Below are positions 55,797 to 64,000 of a stretch of DNA of 64,000 nt, one piece after another. A model generated the notes under the pieces. It was not told the origin of the DNA. It made no database searches and was given only the letters and a program-made list of their open reading frames with translations. Location: positions 177,743-241,742 of the forward strand of contig JAFPZK010000046.1 in NCBI GenBank assembly GCA_017417315.1, in the 5' to 3' direction. A program made the position numbers and the translations under genes. Within the stretch, counting starts at the first letter, position 1. Each line of letters opens with the position of its first letter. The stretch comes from Bacteroidales bacterium. GTDB taxonomy: Bacteria; Bacteroidota; Bacteroidia; Bacteroidales; UBA3824.

Positions 55797-57026
55797 CGTC
55801 GGACGGTGCAAACAGATTGTCCCTCAGCGTATTGCAAACGTCCCAAATATCCTGCATACGGTCGATGTCACTGTTTGGGATTCCGCCTTTGAGGTGCGAT
55901 TCGATGTCTTGAACAATCTCGGTGTCAATGGGCTGAATATATCGCGGAATGTTGAGGTTGTAGTCGTTGGCTTCAATCTCCTTCCACGAAACGAATTTTG
56001 CGTAGTGCGGCACGTCCTGCCCTGAGTTCCAAACGTCCACGATGCGGCGGATGTCTTGTTCGCGGAGGCGGTTTTTTGCGCCGTCCTTCATATATCCGTC
56101 CTTGGCGTCGATGAAGAAGATGCCTTGGCGTGTGGCGGAGTTTTTCTTGTCGATGACGATGATGGAGGCGGGTATGCCTGTGCCGAAAAATATGTTGGCG
56201 GGCAGTCCGATGATTCCTTTGATGATGTGCCTGTTGATGAGGTCTTTGCGGATTTCATACTCGGCGTTGCCACGGAAAAGCACGCCGTGCGGCAGTATGC
56301 ACGCGCCGCGCCCTGTCTCGGTCTTCATTGAGCCGATAAGATGCAGAAGGAAAGCGTAGTCGCCGCATTTGGCGGGGGGCAGAAGGTCCGCCGTCCAACG
56401 GTTGTAAATGTCGTTTTCGCCGCCCGACAGCCAATTTTTCTGACTGAAAGGCGGATTGGCAACGCAGATGTCGAAAGTTTCGAGGCTGCCCATCTTAACG
56501 TTCTTGGGATTGTTGAGTGTGTCGCCAATCTTGATGTCGGCGTTGTCGATACCGTGAAGGAACATATTGAGTACGGCGAGCGATGCTGTGGCGTTGTCTT
56601 TTTCCTGACCGTATAGTTTTGCCCTGCCCTTGGCGGTTTCTGCCAAAGCCCTGAGAAGCAACGAACCCGAACCGCAAGTGGGGTCGTAGATGGTGGTGTT
56701 GGCTGCGCTGAACTCCTCCAAATGCAGAATCTTGGCAATAACGCGGCTCACCTCGGCGGGGGTATAGAACTGCCCTTTGCTCTTACCGCTTTCGGCGGCG
56801 AAGTTTTTCATTAGGTACTCGTAAGCGTCGCCGAGAAGGTCGTCGTCGGCAGCGCGGTTTTTGCTGAAATCGAGGTTGTCGTTTTCAAAAACGGCAATCA
56901 GGTTGCTCAGAGTGCTTATCATCTGTTTGCCCTCGCCAAATTTTACGGGGTCGTTGAAATTGGGCAGGGCAAGGTTGCCGATAAAGGCGTTGTTGGCGGT
57001 CTTTATTTGTTCGAGTTTCTTATTGA

Positions 57027-57031
57027 TTTTT
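57027..57031 (-). other. Frameshift point in hsdM
   Basis: A run of five As on the minus strand (GAAAAATC) where six would restore the hsdM frame: GEK then INKKLEQIK. One-base change in a homopolymer. Confidence 0.75.
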
Positions 57032-57253
57032 CGCCGATGTCCTTGTCTTGTTTCAGGGAGATAAAATCGTCGAAATAACAATCGTCGGGGATTGTGAGAA
57101 TCTCGTCGCCGTCCTTAGCCTTGTCTGACAGGAATTTAACAAACAGGATTATCAACACGTAATCCTTGTATTGGCTTGCGTCCATACTGCCTCGGAGAGC
57201 GTTGGCAAAAGGCGACTTGATTTTTTTGCTACGCATAGAAGAAAAAAATTGGA

Positions 57254-57272
57254 AACAATAATAATTATTGTT
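57254..57272. promoter_or_regulatory. Palindrome between hsdM and the C5 methyltransferase gene
   Basis: Perfect 9-bp arms AACAATAAT and ATTATTGTT around one base. It overlaps the -7 box region of the C5 methyltransferase and would suit an operator; no controller protein gene was found. Confidence 0.45.
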
Positions 57273-57279
57273 ATTTTTG
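57272..57279 (+). promoter_or_regulatory. -7 element of the C5 methyltransferase gene
   Basis: TATTTTTG, 9 bp before the ATG at 57288, so the mRNA is almost leaderless. Starts further upstream would overlap hsdM and are not used. Confidence 0.6.
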
Positions 57280-57287
57280 CCATTGTT

Positions 57288-58432
57288 ATGAAATATTCAG
57301 ACCTATATAAAGAACTATGCAACACATTCGATGTCAACGATATAGCCTATATTACACATCGGATGCGGTCGCCTTATGAATATAAGAGTACAGAAAGAAA
57401 GTCAATATCAACGCCTCTTGCTCATACATTCGATTTTGCAAGTGTTGAAAACATTGAATATGATGTTCCCTTTCCTCCCAAAAAGGAATACGATTTTACA
57501 TTTATCGATTTGTTTGCAGGCATAGGAGGAATTCGATTGGGTTTTGAGCGCAATGGTGGCAAATGCGTATTTTCTTCCGAGTTTGACAAGGATGCTTGTA
57601 ATACGTATCAGGCCAATTTCGGCGAATATCCATTTGGCGACATTACAAAAATCAATGCTAACGACATTCCTGACTTCGACATCCTGTTAGGCGGATTTCC
57701 GTGTCAAGCGTTTTCGATTATTGGAAAAAAAGAAGGCTTTGCAAACGAAACGTGCGGTACATTGTTTTTTGACATTGAGCGTATTTTGAAGGCTAAACAA
57801 CCACGTGCTTTTATGCTCGAAAACGTGCGAAATCTTACTGCACACGACGGAGGTCGCACGTTCAAAGTGATACGCACTCATTTGGAAGCATTGGGATACA
57901 ATGTTTATGCAAAAGTACTTAATGCACTTGATTACGGTGTTCCTCAAAAAAGAGAACGCATAATCATAGTAGGATTCAAAGAGGACGTTTTTTTTACGTA
58001 CCCCGAACCCGTCAACGTTAATTATCGTAAATCATTAGATTCAATTTTAGAAAAAGATGTGGCGGACAAGTATTATGTTTCTGACAAAATTCGGGAATCA
58101 CGTTTGACACGCATTAAAGATAAAAGTTATCCGAAACCATATATTTCGCACGAAAATATGGCGGGCAGCATAACGCCGCACCCATATTCATCCGCATTGA
58201 GGGCAGGAGCATCCGCCAACTACATTTTGATTAACGACGAACGCAGGCCAACAGAGCGGGAAATGCTTAGAATCCAAGGATTTCCCGATGAATTAAAATT
58301 GTTTCGAGTTATAGTGTCGTAAAACATCAATGTGGAAATTCGGTTGCGGTTCCTGTAATCGAGGCCGTAGCCAAAGCAATGTTGAACGCAATTAACGCTT
58401 ACGAAAAATATGAAAAAAGAAAACACGCTTAG
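57288..58432 (+). pseudogene. C5 DNA methyltransferase (HaeII-system type), frameshifted before motif X
   Basis: From ATG 57288, C5 motifs appear in order: I FIDLFAGIGGIRLGFE, IV GGFPCQAFSIIG (catalytic Cys at about 139), VI FMLENVRN, VIII QKRERIII and later a target region; IRIQGFP follows. The frame ends at TAA 58322 with FRVIVS. In the next frame (from about 58310 to TAG at 58432) the expected end follows: HQCGNSVAVPVIEAVAKAML, which contains motif X GNSV. One inserted base would repair it. Without motif X the enzyme is probably inactive; alternatively this is a sequencing error. The full gene would overlap the endonuclease start (58410). Confidence 0.85.
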
Positions 58433-59324
58433 TCAAGCAAAGTCCGCACTTGATGTCGTCATCAAAAAATCACGAGTCCACTTGTACAAACCAATCCAAA
58501 TCGCTGAAATTTTGTACAGGGACAGAGTTTTCGGTGACATAGATTTGTCGGATTTGGAAACATACCGCAATAAAAGCAAACGTTGGCGCGATGATATATC
58601 ATTGGCTTTACTCGGCAGGACTTGCACGAGTTCGGCACGATTTCAAGACGATTTGTTTAATGAAAATGCGATGCCGCCAAAATTGTTGGCTGTATTGGGT
58701 AAAGAAAACCGTAAGACCAAAGGAGCGATAGAAGCATACATTTATAGTCAGTTTGTCAACAAGCACCAACAATTGGACAAAGCCCTTGACATTTGCCTTA
58801 ATGCGACAAAAGAAACGTTTGATTTGCAATCGTTTATCAACGCCTTTTGGTCTGAGCCGGGGTTGAAACGAAGTATCGACAAAGTTTATGAAATAGTGGT
58901 ATATTCATTGTTTTCCTCATTGGTGGAAACCTTGGAAATGAAAGTTTCTGTATTTGTCAATGCTGATTTCATTGATATGCTTGCCGATTTCGAGGATTTT
59001 GCAAAAAGTATTATGTGTTTGGACATTAACACGTTGACGGCTACTAACGATGCCAAGATTTACCGTGTTGGCGTTACCAATGCTGCCGACAGAGGGTTGG
59101 ATATGTATTCAAATTGGGGTCCGGCAATTCAAATCAAGCCCATTTTAGGCGACAAACTTCTGCACACAATTTCCGAGGAAATATCACACGAATTTCCGTC
59201 GGTTGGAAATATGCCCGACGTGTTGGTCAAAAGGGGGTATTTTTCAATGAGAATAATTAAATATGGTATTCGTTCAACTGTTTTTGTATGTTTTCCCACT
59301 TGGGAAAATTGCGGTCTAAAATAA
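58410..59324 (+). CDS. HaeII-like type II restriction endonuclease, apparently missing an internal segment
   Basis: 304 residues. The sequence matches my memory of the HaeII family closely: SALDVVIKKSRVHLYKPIQIAEIL at the start, RNKSKRWRDDI, SIDKVYEIVVY, then RVGVTNAADRGLDMY and AIQIKP. After AIQIKP (about residue 235) it jumps to SEEISHEFPSVGNMPD, so about 75 residues that HaeII has in between seem to be absent. The 3' end then reads antisense into the last 68 bp of the metallopeptidase gene. The Asp-x-GlnIleLys region that could be catalytic is kept, but activity is doubtful. It pairs with the methyltransferase upstream, consistent with an RGCGCY-type system. The deletion estimate is from memory and should be aligned. 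Confidence 0.75.
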   Translation: MKKENTLSQAKSALDVVIKKSRVHLYKPIQIAEILYRDRVFGDIDLSDLETYRNKSKRWRDDISLALLGRTCTSSARFQDDLFNENAMPPKLLAVLGKENRKTKGAIEAYIYSQFVNKHQQLDKALDICLNATKETFDLQSFINAFWSEPGLKRSIDKVYEIVVYSLFSSLVETLEMKVSVFVNADFIDMLADFEDFAKSIMCLDINTLTATNDAKIYRVGVTNAADRGLDMYSNWGPAIQIKPILGDKLLHTISEEISHEFPSVGNMPDVLVKRGYFSMRIIKYGIRSTVFVCFPTWENCGLK

Positions 59325-59943
59325 GTTTAAACTTGTCGGAATGAGTGCGTTCGATAAGGTGCGCCATTTCGTGCACCACGATATACTCAATGCAGAGCAA
59401 GTCTTTTTTGGCGAGTTCGAGGTTAAAGAGAAGTCTTTTGGTCTTGGGCGTGCAACTTCCCCATTTGGAGGTCATAAGGCGGATTTCCCAACTTTCGGGA
59501 CTTACGCCGAGGTTGTGCCGCCATTTTTCGATAAAATTTTCGATATGCGGTTTCAGTTCTGCCCTGTACCACTCAAAAAGCACGTTTTGGATATGTTCGG
59601 GTTTGGCGTTTTCGCGGACAAAGACCTCCAAATAATCGCCGTTGCGCTCCACGTGTTGAAGGGCGGTGTTGGTTCTCACCACTTTGAGTCTGTACAACGC
59701 ACCGAAATAGTAATGCGCCTCGCCCGAAACATATTCGCGCTCCGACTGCCGTTCAAACGATGTAGCCACTTCCTGTTTCTCCATTATCCACGCCATCTTT
59801 CTCATAGCGTAAGACCTAACCTGCGCATCGGAATAGCCTTCCGGCGCGGAGATATGCACCCTGCCGTCGGGCGGATATACTGCCAAGTGGATGTTTTTGA
59901 TGGGCTTGCGTTCTACTTGTATGTCGATGCCGTTGACGTTCAT
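59257..59943 (-). CDS. YgjP-type (DUF45, M48-like) metallopeptidase
   Basis: 228 residues. The zinc motif is VVHEMAHLIERTHSDKF (HExxH with a downstream His in the helix), preceded by SKWGSCTPKTKRLLFN, the family hallmark. Members are soluble, cytoplasmic, and very often encoded beside type I restriction genes, particularly hsdR. That fits its place upstream of hsdM, but the gap where hsdR would be expected holds a HaeII-like pair on the other strand. Its 3' end overlaps the endonuclease by 68 bp. Confidence 0.9.
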   Translation of the reverse strand: MNVNGIDIQVERKPIKNIHLAVYPPDGRVHISAPEGYSDAQVRSYAMRKMAWIMEKQEVATSFERQSEREYVSGEAHYYFGALYRLKVVRTNTALQHVERNGDYLEVFVRENAKPEHIQNVLFEWYRAELKPHIENFIEKWRHNLGVSPESWEIRLMTSKWGSCTPKTKRLLFNLELAKKDLLCIEYIVVHEMAHLIERTHSDKFKLILDRNFPKWENIQKQLNEYHI

Positions 59944-59964
59944 TTTGATTGAAACTTTTTACGG

Positions 59965-59972
59965 CAAAGATA
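59965..59972 (-). promoter_or_regulatory. -7 element of the metallopeptidase gene
   Basis: TATCTTTG on the minus strand, 22 bp before the ATG at 59943. The rest of 59944-60120 holds no recognisable gene. Confidence 0.6.
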
Positions 59973-60120
59973 AGAAAAGATTTGGAGGTGGGAAAAGAAA
60001 TTTTTACCTTTGCCTTCGGCACTATAAGATTATCGCCTTCTGTGCGTTTAAGTTCGTATTAATTGTAGACGCATCCATTGTAGATTTTGCAAATGCGATT
60101 TTGTTATTACCTTAAAAAAA

Positions 60121-60160
60121 AATTATCACTGATTTACAACAAATCAGTGATAATTTTTTT
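60121..60160 (-). terminator. Terminator of argC
   Basis: Perfect 15-bp stem AATTATCACTGATTT (60121-60135) with AAATCAGTGATAATT (60141-60155), 5-nt loop, A/T tails on both strands. It lies just after argC, which is read on the minus strand. Confidence 0.9.
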
Positions 60161-60167
60161 CTTTTTT

Positions 60168-61127
60168 TTAAAATCCTGACGGTTTCAACCTCAATCCTTG
60201 TTTTTCGTCTAAACCGAACATAAGATTCATGTTTTCAACTGCCTGACCGACTGCGCCTTTGATGAGGTTGTCGATAACGCTTTGAACAAGAAGTTGGTCG
60301 CCTTCTTTCTTGATTGAAACGATGCACTTGTTGGTATTAACCACCTGTTTCAAATACAAATTGCCTTCGTAAAAATGCGTAAAAGGCTCGTTTTCATAAC
60401 ATTTGCGGTAAATCTCTTTAACCTCGTCTTCACTCTTATCGCATGTAAACCAAACACTTGCGATGATTCCGCGTGCAAAGTCGCCACGATAAGGAATAAA
60501 ATGAATCGGACGTTGAAGTTCCGGCATCAAAAGGTCTTTCGTCTGATTGATTTCCGCCAAATGTTGGTGCGTAAAGGCTTTATAAACCGACATATTGTCA
60601 GTTCTCCAAGAGAAATGACTTGTGGCTGAAAGTTTTACGCCCGCGCCCGTACTGCCCGTTACAGCCGAAACTTGAATGTCGCTCTGAATAATTTTCGCTT
60701 TCAAAGCCGGTACTAACGCCAACTGAATCGACGTTGCAAAACAACCCGGATTAGCAAGACGGCTGCATTTTTTGATTTTTTCGCGGTTGATTTCGGGAAG
60801 TCCGTAAACAAATCCCGTATCGCCGACTCTGAACTCATTTGTCATGTCAATTATTTTGACATCTGACGGAAAATTGTATTCCGCCAACAACTTACCCGTT
60901 TCGCCGTGTGCCGTGCAGAAAAACACAACGTCTGCTTTTTCGGTTGGTTGCTCGGCAAATTTGAGTTCCGTGTCACCGAACAAATCCGCATGAACATCAT
61001 AAACGGGTTTGCCGAAATTACTTCTACTTACCGCCCAAACAATCTCTACGTCATGGTGATAAGTCAAAATTCTTAAAATTTCGCCGCCGGTATATCCTGC
61101 CGCGCCGATAATTCCTACTTTTATCAT
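60168..61127 (-). CDS. argC: N-acetyl-gamma-glutamyl-phosphate reductase
   Basis: 319 residues. ArgC reduces the N-acetylglutamyl (or succinyl) phosphate to the semialdehyde in arginine synthesis. N-terminal NADPH motif GAAGYTGGEILRIL; active-site Cys in NPGCFATSIQLALVPA (residue about 130); C-terminal IDNLIKGAVGQAVENMN, the domain-closing helix of the family. No other arginine gene is adjacent except an argD-like gene at 45.9-47.0 kb. It follows the DUF4230 gene by 28 bp on the same strand. Confidence 0.95.
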   Translation of the reverse strand: MIKVGIIGAAGYTGGEILRILTYHHDVEIVWAVSRSNFGKPVYDVHADLFGDTELKFAEQPTEKADVVFFCTAHGETGKLLAEYNFPSDVKIIDMTNEFRVGDTGFVYGLPEINREKIKKCSRLANPGCFATSIQLALVPALKAKIIQSDIQVSAVTGSTGAGVKLSATSHFSWRTDNMSVYKAFTHQHLAEINQTKDLLMPELQRPIHFIPYRGDFARGIIASVWFTCDKSEDEVKEIYRKCYENEPFTHFYEGNLYLKQVVNTNKCIVSIKKEGDQLLVQSVIDNLIKGAVGQAVENMNLMFGLDEKQGLRLKPSGF

Positions 61128-61155
61128 TTTTTTTAAACGAATTATATTAATATCC

Positions 61156-61818
61156 TTATTTTGCTGCTCCGGTTTCGCTGTTCGGAACTGTTAATTGCGG
61201 TTCGTCGGTTTCGCCGTGAATCGTGATAATCACTTGATAAGCCTTTTCGCCGGTTTCGCTTTCCGTCAGCGGGCAAAGCAAAGTTGACAATGTTTTAACG
61301 GCTTCGGTGTTTGCCATACGAATCATTTTTGTGGTGTCGCAAGTTTTAAGAGCGTGTTTTTCAGCATCTTGCAAGGCTTCTTTCATGTCGTTTTTGTTTT
61401 CCCAGTTGATGAGGGATTTTGTTTCGCTGACGATGTGAAGGCTGTCAGAGGGAATACTGAGCGACTGCATTGTTGCTGACGGCAAGTCGATTCTGACGAT
61501 GGTTGAATCCACTTTTATATTGGCTTTTGACAAATCTACCGCAAAGGCTAATGTTGCCGAATATTTTATGGTGAAACTTTTTGTTCCCATTTTGTCGAAC
61601 CAACTGACACCGGTTTTGTAACTTTCTTCGCGGGTGATTTGACCGTCCAACTGATATTTAGCGGAGGTTAATTCGCTGCAAGTTTCGAGTTTTTCTTTCA
61701 AGATTTCCTCGTTGATTTTTACCTCTTCCTTTAAGAATTTGCCCATTTTAGACAAATAAATACATGCGCCGCAGCCTAACGCAATGCCGAGGATTAAACC
61801 GAATAAAAATTTTTTCAT
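61156..61818 (-). CDS. DUF4230 membrane-anchored protein
   Basis: 220 residues: N-terminal TM helix (FLFGLILGIALGCGACIYL), then a domain matching the DUF4230 pattern (LETCSELTSAKYQLDGQI, KYSATLAFAVDLSKANI, TIVRIDLPSATMQSLSI). Most of the protein is probably outside the membrane. The family is widespread and has no known function. The gene heads the argC unit and has a TATATTTG at 61845-61852 on the minus strand. Confidence 0.8.
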   Translation of the reverse strand: MKKFLFGLILGIALGCGACIYLSKMGKFLKEEVKINEEILKEKLETCSELTSAKYQLDGQITREESYKTGVSWFDKMGTKSFTIKYSATLAFAVDLSKANIKVDSTIVRIDLPSATMQSLSIPSDSLHIVSETKSLINWENKNDMKEALQDAEKHALKTCDTTKMIRMANTEAVKTLSTLLCPLTESETGEKAYQVIITIHGETDEPQLTVPNSETGAAK

Positions 61819-61844
61819 AATAGTTTAATAATTTAAAGTTTTGG

Positions 61845-61852
61845 CAAATATA
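61845..61852 (-). promoter_or_regulatory. -7 element of the DUF4230-argC unit
   Basis: TATATTTG on the minus strand, 27 bp before the ATG at 61818. Confidence 0.6.
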
Positions 61853-61882
61853 TATAAAATTTTGTTTAGCGAGCAAAAATGT

Positions 61883-61913
61883 TTTGCTTTTTTATTTTTT
61901 TCGTCTATATTTG
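61883..61913 (+). promoter_or_regulatory. Promoter of the 62-kb ATPase gene
   Basis: TTTG at 61883-61886, 19 bp, TATATTTG at 61906-61913. Transcription would begin inside the first direct repeat. Confidence 0.8.
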
Positions 61914-61914
61914 C

Positions 61915-62004
61915 AAAGTCCCTTGAAAAAGTGGCACGAACATACAAAAAGTCCCTTGAAAAAGTGGCGTGAAAGTACAAAAAGTCGTTTGAAAAAGTGA
62001 AATG
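61915..62004. repeat. Three direct repeats in the leader of the 62-kb ATPase gene
   Basis: Unit core AAAGTCCCTTGAAAAAGTGG followed by a variable 8-12 bp, spaced 31-33 bp apart, at about 61915, 61948 and 61981. The third copy differs most (GTCGTTTG). They lie between the -7 box and the ATG, so they are transcribed. Confidence 0.9.
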
Positions 62005-62006
62005 AT

Positions 62007-63332
62007 ATGCTAAAACGTAAAGTAATTCAACAACTTAGCCAGTGGAAGAAAACTGCGGGCAAAAAGCCGTTAATAATCAAAGGTTGCCGTCAGTGCGGTA
62101 AAACCTTTGCTGTCAGAAAGTTTGCCGATGACAATTACAAAAATGTCATCTATCTTAATTTTATCGAAAACCCTGATTTGTCGATTGCATTTGAGGGTCA
62201 GATGAATGTTGACGATATTATTCTCAACCTTTCGTCAATGATAAAAGGCGTTATTTTTGAACCTCAACAGACGTGTATTATTTTTGACGAAATTCAAGAC
62301 TGTCCCAAGGCTCGGACGGCTTTGAAATTTTTTCATCTTGACGGACGATTTGACGTTATTGCTACCGGCGCTTTGCTTGGTGTTAAGGGTTATGGCGACA
62401 AAAACGGACAAAAAGCCTCCGTGCCTGTCGGTTATGAAACCATTATAAATATGTTTCCGCTTGATTTTGAGGAGTTTTTGTGGGCTAACGGCATTTCTGA
62501 ACAAATTATTTCAAAACTTCAAGAATGTCTTGACAACGTTGTCCCTGTGCCGGAAGCCATTCATCAGAGAATGAAAAAACTTTTGCTTCAATACGTTGTA
62601 ACGGGTGGAATGCCGGAAGCGGTTAATGCACTTGTTAACACGCATGACCTTAATCAAGTGCTTAATATTCAGCGGACTATCATTAGCGAATACGAAGATG
62701 ACATGATAAAATATGCTGACAGTAGCATTAAACCGCGCATTCGTGAATGTTTTGAATCGATTCCGCGCCAACTGAGCAAAGAAAATAAGAAATTTCAGTA
62801 TTCGTTAATCCGCAAAAACGCCAAAGCCTCGCATTATGAAAACAGTCTTCAATGGATAGAGGACGCTGGGATTATTTGTCGTTGCAGGAACTTGGAAATC
62901 ACGGAGTTACCATTGGATGGAAATGTTGAAAACGACGTTTTTAAAATTTATATGGCTGATACGGGATTGTTTGTTTCGATGTTGGAAGACGGTACGCAGT
63001 CGGATATTCTTCAAGGCAATCTTCTTGGTTATAAAGGTGCTGTTTTTGAGAATCTTATAGCGGATATTTTTTGTAAAATGCAGCGGAAATTGTATTATTT
63101 CCGTAAAGATTCGGGGCTTGAAGTTGATTTTGTAATGCGTTACAAGGGCGAATGTACGCTTGTTGAAGTGAAGGCAGTTAGCGGCAACACAAAAAGTACG
63201 AAAACGATTCTTTCGCATTACGAAAAATATCATGTAAAATCCGCCATCAAACTTGGCGATTACAACATCGGTTTTAAAGACAATATTCTGACATTACCGC
63301 ATTATTTGGCGTTTTTGTTGAGGGAATATTAA
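62007..63332 (+). CDS. AAA+ ATPase with DUF4143 domain
   Basis: 441 residues. Walker A is IKGCRQCGKTFAVRKF (P-loop GCRQCGKT), Walker B-like CIIFDEIQDCP; ALLGVKGYGDK and SVPVGYETIINMFPLDFEEF follow the usual domain order. The C-terminal DUF4143 region has Asp in GLEVDFVMRY and LVEVKAVSG (ExK), like a nuclease. It is the fourth such gene in the window but not closely similar in sequence to the others. The start follows three leader repeats. Convergent with the CPBP gene; no partner gene adjacent. Confidence 0.92.
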   Translation: MLKRKVIQQLSQWKKTAGKKPLIIKGCRQCGKTFAVRKFADDNYKNVIYLNFIENPDLSIAFEGQMNVDDIILNLSSMIKGVIFEPQQTCIIFDEIQDCPKARTALKFFHLDGRFDVIATGALLGVKGYGDKNGQKASVPVGYETIINMFPLDFEEFLWANGISEQIISKLQECLDNVVPVPEAIHQRMKKLLLQYVVTGGMPEAVNALVNTHDLNQVLNIQRTIISEYEDDMIKYADSSIKPRIRECFESIPRQLSKENKKFQYSLIRKNAKASHYENSLQWIEDAGIICRCRNLEITELPLDGNVENDVFKIYMADTGLFVSMLEDGTQSDILQGNLLGYKGAVFENLIADIFCKMQRKLYYFRKDSGLEVDFVMRYKGECTLVEVKAVSGNTKSTKTILSHYEKYHVKSAIKLGDYNIGFKDNILTLPHYLAFLLREY

Positions 63333-63355
63333 ATAAAATTGTGTTGCGTAATAAT

Positions 63356-64000
63356 TCAGCAACTTAGCCACATCTTTTCTCCGTTACGTTTTCTGTACCA
63401 AAGTGTTATGAAAATTGCAAGTAGAATTGTTAAAATTCTGCCTGAATTTGCAGCGATGTTTCCGACTGAATTGTTAACGCCGTCAATTGGAAACATTCCC
63501 CAAATGGTATTCATAAAAATGTGCATTATCATCGGGACGTAGAGGTTGAAATTCCAAGCAGTATAAAGCCATGAATAAAGCACGCTGGCAAAACCCGTTA
63601 CACCGAACACGAGTAGACACGACAATAAGCTGTCAGCCTGATAAAAATGTCCGATAGTGAAAACCACAGCCGTCGGCAGTGCTGCTGCCCAAAAATTCCA
63701 ATTACAAAACCTGAACAACATTCCGAACAAAAATCCCCTGTATACTGCTTCTTCAACAACTCCTGCCGTAAATGCTTTTGCGATAAAAGTGTCAAAAGAA
63801 TACTCAAACCGTCCAAAAATAATGCCGCACAATAACATCGGCAACACACATACCACGCTAAAAATCAACGCTTTAACTATTCCTTCTGACAATCCCCATG
63901 CTTTCAGAATGTTTTGTTTGCCGCTGATTATCCATATTGACGGAACGAGTATTATGCAGCCTAATAAAAATTTAGCCAATTTCAGCCATGTGTCAGGACA
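63356..64000 (-). CDS. CPBP-family membrane protease, N-terminus beyond the right edge
   Basis: At least 214 residues; the frame stays open to the right end of the window, so an inner TTG is not the start and the true start lies outside. Several hydrophobic helices. The CPBP (Abi, CAAX-protease-like) motif is AGVVEEAVYRGFLFG (EExxxR), with the later motifs VVFTIGHFYQ and MHIFMNTIWG. The family are intramembrane proteases, some linked to bacteriocin immunity. Nothing here points to a specific role. Confidence 0.85.
   Translation of the reverse strand, partial: CPDTWLKLAKFLLGCIILVPSIWIISGKQNILKAWGLSEGIVKALIFSVVCVLPMLLCGIIFGRFEYSFDTFIAKAFTAGVVEEAVYRGFLFGMLFRFCNWNFWAAALPTAVVFTIGHFYQADSLLSCLLVFGVTGFASVLYSWLYTAWNFNLYVPMIMHIFMNTIWGMFPIDGVNNSVGNIAANSGRILTILLAIFITLWYRKRNGEKMWLSC

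Larger units (their letters stand above)
54931..57236 (-). pseudogene. hsdM: Type I methyltransferase HsdM, interrupted by a one-base frameshift
   Basis: HsdM is encoded in two frames. ATG 57236 gives the N-terminal domain (ALRGSMDASQYKDYVLIILFVKFLSDK, to about codon 67). After the run at 57027-57031 (five As on the minus strand) the second frame continues INKKLEQIKTANNAF and runs to 54931. A sixth A would join the frames exactly. The rest is canonical: motif I DPTCGSGSLLL, motif IV NPPFS, FATPAEV-type loop GQFYTPAEVSRV, and a long C-terminal coiled-coil region. It should methylate adenine with HsdS. The frameshift may be a true inactivation, slippage or a sequencing error. A palindrome lies in the coding sequence at 55769-55796. 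Confidence 0.85.

Noticed and set aside
55069..56616. Long plus-strand frames opposite hsdM
   Set aside because: Antisense shadows of a GC-richer gene; no motifs, starts or promoters.
57171..57287. Longer N-terminus of the C5 methyltransferase
   Set aside because: It would overlap hsdM codons and the promoter; a clean ATG at 57288 gives the family N-terminus.
61915..62004. Direct repeats resembling a CRISPR array
   Set aside because: Only three units, gaps of 8-12 bp instead of spacers of 25-40 bp, and no cas genes.
63977..63979. TTG as the start of the CPBP protease
   Set aside because: The frame remains open to the end of the window, so the true start is outside.

Overview
The window looks like chromosome from an AT-rich Bacteroidota, probably Bacteroidales. 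Evidence seen in the sequence: most genes are preceded by the Bacteroidota -7 element TAnnTTTG (often with TTTG about 19-20 bp upstream), Shine-Dalgarno sequences are almost absent, and the gene content is typical of the phylum (TonB-dependent receptor, DUF1573, GH2/GH3 enzymes, a SpoIIE phosphatase with TPRs, YbjN and DUF4230 proteins). I saw no rRNA, tRNA, CRISPR array or transposase. Species cannot be named.

Layout. 1-3.1 kb (minus): tsaD, a voltage-gated-type K+ channel and a RelA/SpoT protein with a degenerate hydrolase site, cut by the left edge. 3.3-10.4 kb (plus): ribosomal protein S1, a STAS protein, a two-TM protein, an MmeI-like single-chain restriction-modification enzyme and an M18 aminopeptidase. 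10.4-24.5 kb: three AAA+ ATPases with C-terminal nuclease-like domains (10.4, 18.9 and 20.2 kb), a sialate O-acetylesterase-like enzyme, a FlaA1/CapD-type dehydratase, DUF1573, a SulP transporter, an esterase and a GH3 lipoprotein. 24.8-32.2 kb: TonB receptor, 5'-nucleotidase, YbjN protein, thioredoxin, Hsp20, LuxE-like protein, an FNR-like regulator and an outer-membrane protein. 32.4-38.7 kb: thrS-infC-rpmI-rplT, then dapB and two tandem signal peptidase genes, the second lacking the catalytic serine. 38.7-42.3 kb: NUDIX protein plus three lipoproteins, including a papain-like peptidase, ending at a strong terminator. 42.3-50.2 kb: SpoIIE phosphatase, split chromate transporter, a 39-residue membrane protein, argD-like aminotransferase and beta-galactosidase.

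50.3-60 kb is a damaged restriction island: a PD-(D/E)XK ATPase, hsdS, an AlbA_2 protein, a 5' fragment of a second hsdS, a DUF1016 gene with an internal deletion, hsdM with a one-base frameshift, a C5 methyltransferase with a frameshift before motif X, a HaeII-like endonuclease apparently missing its middle, and a YgjP/DUF45 metallopeptidase. No hsdR is present. 60.1-64 kb: argC, DUF4230 protein, a fourth AAA+ ATPase and a CPBP protease cut by the right edge.

The two most interesting patterns are (1) the four AAA+ ATPase genes, each with its own unrelated set of repeats at its promoter or in its leader, and (2) the dead signal peptidase paralogue translationally coupled to lepB. The restriction island also carries a palindrome inserted in frame in hsdM that has a sister copy after rplT. 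Function of the repeats is inference.
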